From positions 1-64,000 of the forward strand of contig JAFXNQ010000050.1 in the NCBI GenBank assembly GCA_017529425.1: a DNA stretch of 64,000 nucleotides, written 5' to 3'. Shown here in pieces: positions 16,387 to 23,606 of the stretch. The DNA comes from Bacteroidales bacterium. Lineage in GTDB: Bacteria; Bacteroidota; Bacteroidia; Bacteroidales; UBA932. The notes beneath the pieces were generated by a model. That model saw only the letters and a program-made list of their open reading frames with translations. It searched no databases and was not told where the DNA came from. Positions within the stretch are counted from its first letter, which is position 1; each line of letters starts with the position of its first letter. The translations under genes were made by a program, and so were the position numbers.

Positions 16387-17034
16387 CTATTCCACGAACT
16401 TAATCTTGTTCAGATCGCGAGGTTTGGCGTCGGGTTCTTCGTCGGGATAGCCGAGGCCCACGATGACGCGCAGTTTATAACCTTCACTGAAACCAAGTTT
16501 GTCCAGGAACGGCTTGGCCTCGGGGGTGGTGTTCATCATCATCACCGGACCGGCCATAACCACTGAACCGAGGCCCAGGGATTTGGCTGCCAGGCATACG
16601 TTCTCACAAAGCAGGCCGACATTTATCAGGCACATGCCTGACTCGTCATCGGGACAGGCCACTGCGATGGCGGCGGTGGCATTGCGCAGGCAGTTGCGGA
16701 ACTTGGGGTCGTCGTCACCCATCGGGAACGGAGATTTTTCCTTAATGGCTTGTGTCAGGCCGTCAAAATACTCCTGATTGTCAATGATACGTACCTCCCA
16801 CTTCTGCTGATTCATGGCGTTGGGAGCGTTAACGCCGCACTCCGCTATCTGCTGCAGCTGTTCGCGCGGCACGGCCTGGTCGGTGTAGTGGCGCACTGAC
16901 CTGCGGGCCATAATGGTTTCTATAACAGAATTTTCCTTACCATCGTAATGATTATTGACAACAGTAGTACGCACGCATCCCATACCAGCCAGGCACAGGA
17001 GTGCAATTGCAATTGTGATAACTATCTTTTTCAT
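16387..17034 (-). CDS. Exported nitroreductase-family lipoprotein
   Basis: A 215-residue protein with a lipoprotein signal (lipobox LAGMGC, Cys20) followed by a complete FMN-dependent nitroreductase fold. The typical phosphate-binding MARRSVRHY is near residue 43 and NAPNAMNQQKWEV near 70; a late GLGSVVMAG segment and VGLGYPDEEP follow. Nitroreductases are normally cytoplasmic flavoproteins, so a lipid-anchored exported copy must receive FMN outside or be exported folded. The substrate is unknown. A near-consensus TAACTTAG box (17041-17048, minus strand) is six bases from the ATG. Confidence 0.82.
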   Translation of the reverse strand: MKKIVITIAIALLCLAGMGCVRTTVVNNHYDGKENSVIETIMARRSVRHYTDQAVPREQLQQIAECGVNAPNAMNQQKWEVRIIDNQEYFDGLTQAIKEKSPFPMGDDDPKFRNCLRNATAAIAVACPDDESGMCLINVGLLCENVCLAAKSLGLGSVVMAGPVMMMNTTPEAKPFLDKLGFSEGYKLRVIVGLGYPDEEPDAKPRDLNKIKFVE

Positions 17035-17075
17035 AATGTGCTAAGTTACGAGATTGTTTTCTATTGAGAAACAGA

Positions 17076-17822
17076 TTACAGACAACTGAGGTAGACGGCG
17101 GCTGTGGCGGTCAGGGCAGCAGTTTCTATGCGGAGGCGGCTGTCGCCAAGAGAGATGAGTTGCCAGCCGTGCCGGATTGCAAGGGTCACCTCTTCGCGGG
17201 AGAAATCGCCCTCAGGGCCTATCATTATCACGAATCCGGGAGTGTTCTCCTTGTCCGAAGCGTTACTTGCCGCCGCAGCCAGCGCACGGGTGATGGGAAT
17301 CTTGGGTGCGCCCTCGACTTCCGAGCAGTAGCAGATGTATTTCTGAACATCGCCAGCAAAGTCACGAACCAGGAAATCGCGCACGGCGGTCAGCGGCTCC
17401 AGGGCAGGCACCGCTCCTTTGTGCGACTGTTTGGCCGCGGAGACGATTATGCGCTCGCAGCGGTCGCCTTTGAAGACACGGCGCTCAGAGTAATCGCCGA
17501 CCAGAGGCACAATTGTGTCGACCCCTATTTCTGTGGCCTTCTCGCAGAACCACTCGAAACGGTCAATGTTCTTGGGCGGAGCCACGGCCATCGTCAGGTT
17601 ATAGGGATGCGAACCGTAGCCTTCCACCACATTCAAAACCTCGAACCCGGTGGCAGAGGGGTTGGCGGAAACTATCCGGCATTCGTAGAGATTGCCGCAG
17701 CCGTCAATCACGTGAACGGTATCACCCTCGCGATGGCGAAGCACTTTTATGCAGTGACCTGACTCCTGCCGGTCCAGTTCGCGGACGCCCGAGGCGATTT
17801 CTCTTGAGAAAAACAGTTCCAT
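17076..17822 (-). CDS. rsmE: 16S rRNA m3U1498 methyltransferase
   Basis: An RsmE-family SPOUT methyltransferase of 248 residues, which methylates N3 of U1498 in the ribosomal decoding region. An N-terminal PUA-like part (SGHCIKVLRHREGD) is followed by the knotted SPOUT domain with MAVAPPKNIDRFEWFCEKATEIGVD (reported here as the region 85-109), the SAM-binding GFVIMIGPEGDFS near residue 196 and the final LGDSRLRIETAAL. I take ATG 17822; this leaves four bases after the phosphoesterase gene, whereas 17846 would overlap it. Confidence 0.94.
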   Translation of the reverse strand: MELFFSREIASGVRELDRQESGHCIKVLRHREGDTVHVIDGCGNLYECRIVSANPSATGFEVLNVVEGYGSHPYNLTMAVAPPKNIDRFEWFCEKATEIGVDTIVPLVGDYSERRVFKGDRCERIIVSAAKQSHKGAVPALEPLTAVRDFLVRDFAGDVQKYICYCSEVEGAPKIPITRALAAAASNASDKENTPGFVIMIGPEGDFSREEVTLAIRHGWQLISLGDSRLRIETAALTATAAVYLSCL

Positions 17823-17826
17823 GAGG

Positions 17827-18330
17827 TTATGAGCAGGCTTCTGCACGTTTCCACTCCCCTACTTCCATATCGTGGATATCACTGCCGTCTATATGGAAAC
17901 GCAACGCGGTACGGACGGCGTGGATCCCCTGGAAGCCACACGAGCCGGGGTTGAACACCATCATATCAAACTTCTTGTCGCCCATCACGCGCAAGATGTG
18001 GGAATGACCGCACACGAAAATGCGGGGTTTGTTGTGTGTTATCAGATTGAACGCTTCCCAGTCATAGCGCCCGGGGAAACCGCCTATATGGGTCATCACA
18101 ACCTTCACATCCTCCGCCATAAAAATCTGTGTAAGAGGATATGCCAGCCGCACATCACCACCGTCGCAATTGCCGTATACCCCAATCAGGGGTTTGAATG
18201 CAGCTATGGCGTCGGCACAGGCAATGCCGCCAAAATCTCCGGCATGCCAGATTACGTCCACCGGCTCCAGAAACCGCTGCACATCTTCTGCAAAAACGCC
18301 GTGGGTATCGGAAATCAGGCCTACATACAT
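17827..18330 (-). CDS. Calcineurin-like metallophosphoesterase, YfcE/MJ0936 family
   Basis: A 167-residue single-domain phosphodiesterase. The full metal-site set is visible: Asp8 and His10 (SDTH), Asp32 (HAGDFG), Asn54 (YGNCD), His81 (THIGG) and the GHSH motif with His109 and His111. Members hydrolyse phosphodiesters in vitro; the physiological substrate is unclear. It overlaps the tsaE end by 10 bases and precedes rsmE by four, so the three are probably cotranscribed. Confidence 0.9.
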   Translation of the reverse strand: MYVGLISDTHGVFAEDVQRFLEPVDVIWHAGDFGGIACADAIAAFKPLIGVYGNCDGGDVRLAYPLTQIFMAEDVKVVMTHIGGFPGRYDWEAFNLITHNKPRIFVCGHSHILRVMGDKKFDMMVFNPGSCGFQGIHAVRTALRFHIDGSDIHDMEVGEWKRAEACS

Positions 18331-18737
18331 ATCAATATCCTCCGCGTAACCTCGTCAACCGGTTCTATCCGCACCTCAACCACCTCTTCCGGCAACAGTT
18401 CCGCCACTTTCTCCGGCCACTCCATAAAACAGAAACATCCGCTGTAGAAATACTCCTCCAGGCCAAGGTCCTCGGCCTCACGCAGCGAATCAATGCGGTA
18501 AAAATCGAAATGGAAGACGCTGTCGCCATCGACGGCGCGGTACTCATTCACAATGGTAAAGGTCGGGCTGCAGACATTATCTTCCACTCCCAGTCTGCTG
18601 CAGAGCTCTTTGATAAAGGTGGTCTTACCCGCCCCGAGGTTGCCGTAGAATGCAATCAGCCGGTTATCGCCAACCGCCTCCAAAAACTCGGCGGCCGCTG
18701 CGCCCAGATTGTCCAACGTGGAGATTATCTCTTTCAT
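18321..18737 (-). CDS. tsaE: tRNA threonylcarbamoyladenosine biosynthesis ATPase TsaE
   Basis: A 138-residue P-loop ATPase that works with TsaB and TsaD in forming t6A37 of ANN-decoding tRNAs. The Walker A sequence GNLGAGKT is at 32-39, an FHFDFYRI motif is near residue 95, and MEWPEKVAELLP near 115 is typical of the family. Its partner enzyme TsaC (Sua5/YrdC) is in this window at 50525. It is the first gene of the tsaE-phosphoesterase-rsmE operon. Confidence 0.95.
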   Translation of the reverse strand: MKEIISTLDNLGAAAAEFLEAVGDNRLIAFYGNLGAGKTTFIKELCSRLGVEDNVCSPTFTIVNEYRAVDGDSVFHFDFYRIDSLREAEDLGLEEYFYSGCFCFMEWPEKVAELLPEEVVEVRIEPVDEVTRRILICM

Positions 18738-18755
18738 TTCGCTTGAAATACATCA

Positions 18756-18771
18756 CAAAGATATAAATTTG
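18756..18771. promoter_or_regulatory. Abutting back-to-back -7 boxes for tsaE and the thioesterase
   Basis: The minus-strand TATCTTTG (18756-18763, for tsaE) touches the plus-strand TAAATTTG (18764-18771, for the thioesterase) without a gap. Both match TAnnTTTG exactly. A TTG at 18743-18745 gives an 18-base gap for the plus promoter. The two promoters cannot be occupied together. Confidence 0.6.
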
Positions 18772-18779
18772 CGTTCGTT

Positions 18780-19526
18780 ATGAACGAATCCAAGATAAAT
18801 ACATACTCATATACGGTGATGCCGCAGGATCTGGACGGCAAACGTCACTTCAGAGCCGTATCACTGGAGATGATGCTGCTCAACATCGCCGGCAAAGCCG
18901 CAAACGAACGCAATTTCGGAGCCTTCAAACTGATTGACAACGGCGGTATCAGCTGGGTGCTGCTTAAGTTCGCTGTCGAGATGAGTTCTATGCCCGTTGA
19001 AGACGAGATTCTGAGCGTCAGCACATGGGTGGGGAAGGTCGGCAGCCTGCTCACGACCCGTAACTTTGAAATCCGCAATCAGTCAGGAGAGGTCATCGGC
19101 TACGCCGCCACTGAATGGGCCCTCATCAACCTTGAGACCAGGCGCCCCATTAACATCGCGGCCGACAATGAGATAGCTGAGTGCGCAACCGGGGTGACAG
19201 TGCCGGTGACACTGCCCGGGCGGCTCACCGTACCGGAACCTGACCAGAACACTCCCAGACACACGGTCAAGGTATCATACAGCGATATCGACTTCAACGG
19301 CCATACCAACAGTACGCAGTATCTGCAGTGGATGCTGGATGCCTATCCCATAGAGAAGATATATGAAAGCCGGATAGCCCGCCTGGAGATAATCTATGTC
19401 CACGAGGTGCTGTACGGCGAAACGGTGGATGTTTACCATATGGACCAGAATGACGGCCCAACCCTGTTTGTCGTGAAAGACCAGAAGGGTAACGACTGCG
19501 TCCGCGCCCGAATCTTATGGAAATAA
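18780..19526 (+). CDS. Acyl-ACP thioesterase
   Basis: A 248-residue double hot-dog protein of the FatA/FatB-like acyl-ACP thioesterase family, which releases free fatty acids from acyl carrier protein. N-terminal hot dog: about residues 8-135, including TEWALINLETRRP. C-terminal hot dog: about 150-248, with the conserved SYSDIDFNGHTNSTQYLQW stretch that carries the Asp, Asn and His typical of the active site. The -7 box lies eight bases before the ATG, suggesting a leaderless message. The nucleoside hydrolase gene follows after four bases. The acyl-phosphate module at 56.6-61.4 kb could reuse the fatty acids it frees. Confidence 0.9.
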   Translation: MNESKINTYSYTVMPQDLDGKRHFRAVSLEMMLLNIAGKAANERNFGAFKLIDNGGISWVLLKFAVEMSSMPVEDEILSVSTWVGKVGSLLTTRNFEIRNQSGEVIGYAATEWALINLETRRPINIAADNEIAECATGVTVPVTLPGRLTVPEPDQNTPRHTVKVSYSDIDFNGHTNSTQYLQWMLDAYPIEKIYESRIARLEIIYVHEVLYGETVDVYHMDQNDGPTLFVVKDQKGNDCVRARILWK

Positions 19527-19530
19527 GCTT

Positions 19531-20526
19531 ATGAGACACACATCCTTGATATTTACCCTTGCAGCATCGTTCCTGATTGCGGCATGCGCCCCGAAACAGG
19601 CTGCAGAAGCACCGGTCAATGTGATTTTTGAGACCGATATGGGCAACGACATAGACGATGCCATGGCGCTTGACATGCTCTACAAATATGTGGAGGATGG
19701 CAAGATCAACCTGCTGGCGGTTATGATAAACAAAGAGGGGAGCGCACCGGCAGAGTTTGTCGATATAATGAACACCTTCTATGGTCATCAGGTTCCGATC
19801 GGGGTACGATATGGCGGCGACCCGGCAGAGAAGGGGGGCGTGAATTTCGCTGAAGTTATCTCCGGCATGAAAGACGATGCCGGGCAGCCGGTTTTCCAGC
19901 GCACACTGGAACACTGCGACACCCTGCCGGATGCCCTGTCGCTTTACCGCAAAATCCTTTCAGAAGTACCAGACAAGTCGGTGAAAATCATATCGGTAGG
20001 ATTCTTTGGCAATCTCGGCGCCCTGCTTGAGAATGAGCCGGAGCTGGTAGAGAAGAAGGTCGTTTCGCTCACCACCATGGGGGGCTGTTTCTTTGCACCA
20101 AACGGGGAGTTCAATCTGCTGGGAGACCTGGAGGCAAGCCGCAAAGTATTTGACAATTGGCCCACGGAGATTGTAACGTCGCCCTTTGAAGTGGGCATCG
20201 CCATCTGTTATCCGGGAGAGAGCATTGAGAATGATTTGGAGTGGGGCATCCCCCACCCGATGCGAGAGGGCTATCTGGCCTACTGCCCTATGCCCCACGA
20301 CCGTCCGTGCTGGGATCTGACCGCCACACTGTATGCTGTGGAGGGCGGGGAGTGGTTCACCATATCGGAACCGGGAATAATTTCTGTAGGGGAGGACGGT
20401 GTGGCTACCTTTACGGCCGATTCAGCGGGAAAGCAACGATATCTGGCCGTAACGCCGGAACAGGCGACCGCCATCCGGGAGCATTTTGTGGAAATCCTTA
20501 CCCGCAAACCTGCAAATCTGAAGTAG
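19531..20526 (+). CDS. Secreted nucleoside hydrolase (IUNH family) lipoprotein
   Basis: A 331-residue inosine-uridine nucleoside N-ribohydrolase-family protein with a lipoprotein signal ending LIAAC (Cys19). The calcium and ribose motif reads ETDMGNDIDDA (35-45), giving Asp36, Asp40, Asp42 and Asp43; a GEFNLLGD segment near 192 and a late CWDLTATLYAV complete the site. It should cleave nucleosides to a base plus ribose in the periplasm or on the surface. It is next to and convergent with the LacI gene of the ribose locus, five bases between stops, although its upstream neighbour is the thioesterase. The location fits supply of ribose to RbsK. Confidence 0.88.
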   Translation: MRHTSLIFTLAASFLIAACAPKQAAEAPVNVIFETDMGNDIDDAMALDMLYKYVEDGKINLLAVMINKEGSAPAEFVDIMNTFYGHQVPIGVRYGGDPAEKGGVNFAEVISGMKDDAGQPVFQRTLEHCDTLPDALSLYRKILSEVPDKSVKIISVGFFGNLGALLENEPELVEKKVVSLTTMGGCFFAPNGEFNLLGDLEASRKVFDNWPTEIVTSPFEVGIAICYPGESIENDLEWGIPHPMREGYLAYCPMPHDRPCWDLTATLYAVEGGEWFTISEPGIISVGEDGVATFTADSAGKQRYLAVTPEQATAIREHFVEILTRKPANLK

Positions 20527-20531
20527 GCTCC

Positions 20532-21545
20532 TTAACAACTTGAGCGCACCACCAGGGTGGGCGGTATAAGTCTTTGGCAGACTGTCGGCTCCGGGAGTCC
20601 TTCGCGGCGGGAATCAATGATACCGAAAAGGGTCTCTACCGCTATCTCCGATGCCTCGCGCAACGGTTGTTCTATGCGGGTGACCGCAGGGTCAAGGAAA
20701 TCAAGGAAACCGTTGTTGTCGTAGGATATTATTCCCACATCCCTCTTTACCTCAATATTGAGTCTCCTGAACGCATCTATCGCCCCCAGCAGGATTGTGG
20801 CGCTGAATGCGAATACCGCATCGAAAGGACGCGCGCCATCAGAGAAACAATTCATTATCTCATCGTGACCATTCTCCACGGAGAAGGCATTACCCACCAC
20901 GGCATAGTGTACCGGCTTCCCCTTGATTGCATCGGTAAAGCCGCGAAGTCGTTCCTGGTTAGGCATAGATGTCGGAACCCCCTGGATTGCAAGTATGCTT
21001 TTGTATCCCTTGTCCAGCAGAAAGTCAGTAGCCATACGTGCTCCAAGGTAGTTGTCGGTACATACGTACGGCAACGAAGTATGATTGAAGTGCCTGTCTA
21101 TAAGCACCATCGGGATGTCGCGACTAATCTGCTCGTGAAGCTCGGCAGAGGCTGCCACAGGAACCGATATAATGCCGTCTACCTTGCGTCCGGCAAACAT
21201 CTGCAACGCCATCTCCTCTTCAACATCGGACTCTCTGGAGTCGGCCAGCAGGGTGTGATAGCCCCTGTCGGCCAATAGTTTAATTATGATACCCGACAAG
21301 GTCGCAAAAAAAGGATTGTCGATTCCGGGCACCAGTAGGCCTATGGTTTTCGATTGTTTGGTCCGCAGAGACTGCGCCACAAGGTTGGGCTGGTAATTGA
21401 CCTGGCGGGCGGTCTCGGAAATCAGGTCTATCGCCTTTTTGCTGATACGGTATTTTTCCGCCTGTCCGGTGAGGACACGAGACACGGTGGAGACCGAATA
21501 ACCGGTCCTGGACGCTATTGTGAATATGTTACTTTTGCCTTCCAT
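20532..21545 (-). CDS. LacI-family transcriptional regulator of the ribose locus
   Basis: A 337-residue LacI/PurR-type repressor. The helix-turn-helix is FTIASRTGYSVSTVSRVLTG at residues 8-27, with a short hinge and a periplasmic-binding-protein-like effector domain from about 60 (KTIGLLVPGIDNPFFATL). I take ATG 21545 because the longer frame adds 80 residues of intergenic sequence. It is divergent from rbsK across 112 bases containing two mirror-image -7 boxes and a palindrome with a central CG, a LacI-type operator. Autoregulation and control of rbsK and genes downstream are therefore likely. The effector is probably ribose or a phosphorylated derivative (inference). Confidence 0.92.
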   Translation of the reverse strand: MEGKSNIFTIASRTGYSVSTVSRVLTGQAEKYRISKKAIDLISETARQVNYQPNLVAQSLRTKQSKTIGLLVPGIDNPFFATLSGIIIKLLADRGYHTLLADSRESDVEEEMALQMFAGRKVDGIISVPVAASAELHEQISRDIPMVLIDRHFNHTSLPYVCTDNYLGARMATDFLLDKGYKSILAIQGVPTSMPNQERLRGFTDAIKGKPVHYAVVGNAFSVENGHDEIMNCFSDGARPFDAVFAFSATILLGAIDAFRRLNIEVKRDVGIISYDNNGFLDFLDPAVTRIEQPLREASEIAVETLFGIIDSRREGLPEPTVCQRLIPPTLVVRSSC

Positions 21546-21580
21546 CGCACTATACGCTTGTAAAGTTAAGCATTTTTTTG

Positions 21581-21622
21581 TATTTTTGCGTAAAGCTTTG
21601 CTCAAACGATTGCGCAAAAATA
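21581..21622. promoter_or_regulatory. Divergent promoters and LacI-type operator between lacI-like gene and rbsK
   Basis: The perfect inverted repeat tatttttgcg (21581-21590) and cgcaaaaata (21613-21622) contains a TAnnTTTG -7 box on each strand, facing one another. A TTG at 21558-21560 may be the rbsK -33 element. Between and overlapping them, gctcaaacgattgcgc (21600-21615) is a 16-base palindrome (6 of 8 pairs) with a central CG, closely resembling PurR/LacI-family operators. It would cover both start sites. Confidence 0.65.
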
Positions 21623-21657
21623 ATAAAGATTCAAAAAACAGATAAAAAATATACACT

Positions 21658-22557
21658 ATGAGCAAAATTCTCATTATCGGAAGTTCAAATACCGACCTTG
21701 TGGTAAAGACAGACCACATCCCCGAACCGGGAGAGACCATTCTGGGTGACAACTTTATGATTGCTGCAGGCGGCAAGGGCGCCAACCAGGCAGTGGCAGC
21801 TGCCCGACTTGGCGGCGATGTAGCTTTTATAGCCTGCGTAGGCGACGATATGTTTGGCCGCCAGACGCTGGAGAACTATAAAAAAGAGCATATGGACATC
21901 TCCCATATCCGCACCGACAAGGCAGCCCCCAGCGGCGTGGCGCTTATCAGCGTGGCCGCCGACGGTGAAAACTGCATCGTGGTTGCCCCCGGCGCCAATT
22001 CATCCCTCTCCACAGCCGATATCGACGCTGCGGACAGCCTTTTCCGCGAAGCCGATTATATCCTTATGCAGCTTGAGATTCCGATGCCGGTGATCGAATA
22101 TGCCGCAGCTAAAGGCAAGGAATATGGCAAGAAGGTCATCATCAATCCCGCTCCGGCAGCGCCGCTGAGCGATGCCCTGCTCAAGGGACTCTACCTGATT
22201 ACCCCCAACAAGACAGAATGCCGCCAGCTTACCGGAATTGATATAGAGAACGACGCCGACCTTGACCGCGCCGCCACCTGCCTGATGGCCAAGGGGGTGG
22301 AGAATGTGGTCATCACTCTCGGCTCCAAAGGGTCGTATGTAAGGACTCCCTCCGGAAGCAGCGTGGTGCCTACAATGAAGGTGAAAGCGATGGACACCAC
22401 CGGAGCCGGTGACACCTACAACGGTTCTCTGCTGGTTGCACTCTCGGAAGGCCAGCCTCTGGAAAAAGCCGTAAGCTTTGCCAGCAAGGCTGCTGCCATC
22501 TCTGTTACCAGGATGGGTGCGCAGCCCTCTATTCCTTTCCGTAAAGAACTCGAATAA
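21658..22557 (+). CDS. rbsK: Ribokinase
   Basis: A PfkB-family sugar kinase of 299 residues that converts D-ribose to ribose 5-phosphate. The N-terminal substrate region NTDLVVKTDHIPEPGETILG (11-30) and GGKGANQA (38-45) are typical of ribokinase. The C-terminal signature DTTGAGDTYNG starts at Asp246, with catalytic Asp252. The sequence is closer to RbsK than to fructokinases because of the N-D at 11-13 and the GGKGANQA motif. It is the first gene of the rightward locus with the permease, SusC/SusD and hydrolases. Confidence 0.94.
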   Translation: MSKILIIGSSNTDLVVKTDHIPEPGETILGDNFMIAAGGKGANQAVAAARLGGDVAFIACVGDDMFGRQTLENYKKEHMDISHIRTDKAAPSGVALISVAADGENCIVVAPGANSSLSTADIDAADSLFREADYILMQLEIPMPVIEYAAAKGKEYGKKVIINPAPAAPLSDALLKGLYLITPNKTECRQLTGIDIENDADLDRAATCLMAKGVENVVITLGSKGSYVRTPSGSSVVPTMKVKAMDTTGAGDTYNGSLLVALSEGQPLEKAVSFASKAAAISVTRMGAQPSIPFRKELE

Positions 22558-22580
22558 TAAACAATTAAAAATATACTTCT

Positions 22581-23594
22581 ATGTACATCGTTGGCAGTTA
22601 CACACTTGCAGTCATTTTCTGCTTTGTTACAATGCTCTGCTGGGGTTCCTGGGGCAACACTCAGAAACTTGCCGCCAAGAGTTGGAGATACGAACTCTTC
22701 TATTGGGACTATGTAATCGGCATGGTCATCTTCTCGCTGCTCCTCGCCTTCACCGCAGGCAGCATCGGCAGCCAGGGCCGCCCTTTCATGCAGGATCTCG
22801 CACAGGTCAGCTGGGCCAGCATCGGCTGGGTCGTTTTGGGCGCCGTGATATTCAACGTATCTAATATCCTGCTCTCGGCCTCTGTTTCGCTGGCAGGCAT
22901 GGCGGTAGCATTCCCGCTGGGCGTGGGCATCGCGCTGGTTATGGGCGTGCTCAACAACCTCCTGCTCCACCCTACCGCAGGCCAGAACACCACCCTGCTC
23001 TGGATTGGCGTAGTGCTGGTGGTTCTTGCGGTAATCGTGAACGGTATCGCCTCCGGCAAGGTTTCCGGCGAGCAACGTGACCCCAAACAGAACCGCAAGG
23101 GCATCATCCTCGCGCTGCTGGCAGGTATCATCATGTCGTTCTTCTCCGCACTGGTTTACAACGGCGTGGACCTCGACAATTTTGCATCTCCCGCAGCCGG
23201 CAAGATGACACCCTACACCGCCATGGTAATCTTTGCGCTGGGCGTATTCCTGAGCAACTTTATCGTGAACACTATCGTGATGAAGAAACCCTTCGTGGGC
23301 GAGCCTGTCACCTATAAGCAATATTTTGCAGGCAATTTCAAGACCCATCTGGTAGGTGTCCTGGGAGGTTGCATCTGGGCGCTGGGTACATCCCTCAACT
23401 ACATTTGCGCAGGTACTGCCGGCGCAGCCGTTTCTTATGCACTCGGCCAGGGCGCACCCATGATTGCCGCCATCTGGGGCGTATTCATCTGGAAAGAGTT
23501 CAAGGGTGCTCCCAAGAAGGTATACTGGCTGCTTGCACTTATGTTTGCCCTTTTCGTAGCAGGTCTGGCCTGCGTTGTCAAAGCCGGCATGTAA
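22581..23594 (+). CDS. Sugar permease of the DMT/GRP type (probable ribose transporter)
   Basis: A 337-residue inner-membrane protein with about ten hydrophobic helices, resembling the glucose/ribose uptake (GRP) and RhaT branch of the drug/metabolite transporter superfamily. It has WGSWGNTQK near residue 19, an internal loop rich in KRKQ-like charge (GEQRDPKQNRKG, near 160), and GGCIWALGTSLNYI in the second half. Its place between rbsK and susC implies ribose import across the inner membrane. Ribose loci of Bacteroides have a comparable RbsP-type permease (recalled, not checked). Confidence 0.85.
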   Translation: MYIVGSYTLAVIFCFVTMLCWGSWGNTQKLAAKSWRYELFYWDYVIGMVIFSLLLAFTAGSIGSQGRPFMQDLAQVSWASIGWVVLGAVIFNVSNILLSASVSLAGMAVAFPLGVGIALVMGVLNNLLLHPTAGQNTTLLWIGVVLVVLAVIVNGIASGKVSGEQRDPKQNRKGIILALLAGIIMSFFSALVYNGVDLDNFASPAAGKMTPYTAMVIFALGVFLSNFIVNTIVMKKPFVGEPVTYKQYFAGNFKTHLVGVLGGCIWALGTSLNYICAGTAGAAVSYALGQGAPMIAAIWGVFIWKEFKGAPKKVYWLLALMFALFVAGLACVVKAGM

Positions 23595-23606
23595 CAAATC
23601 TTTACT

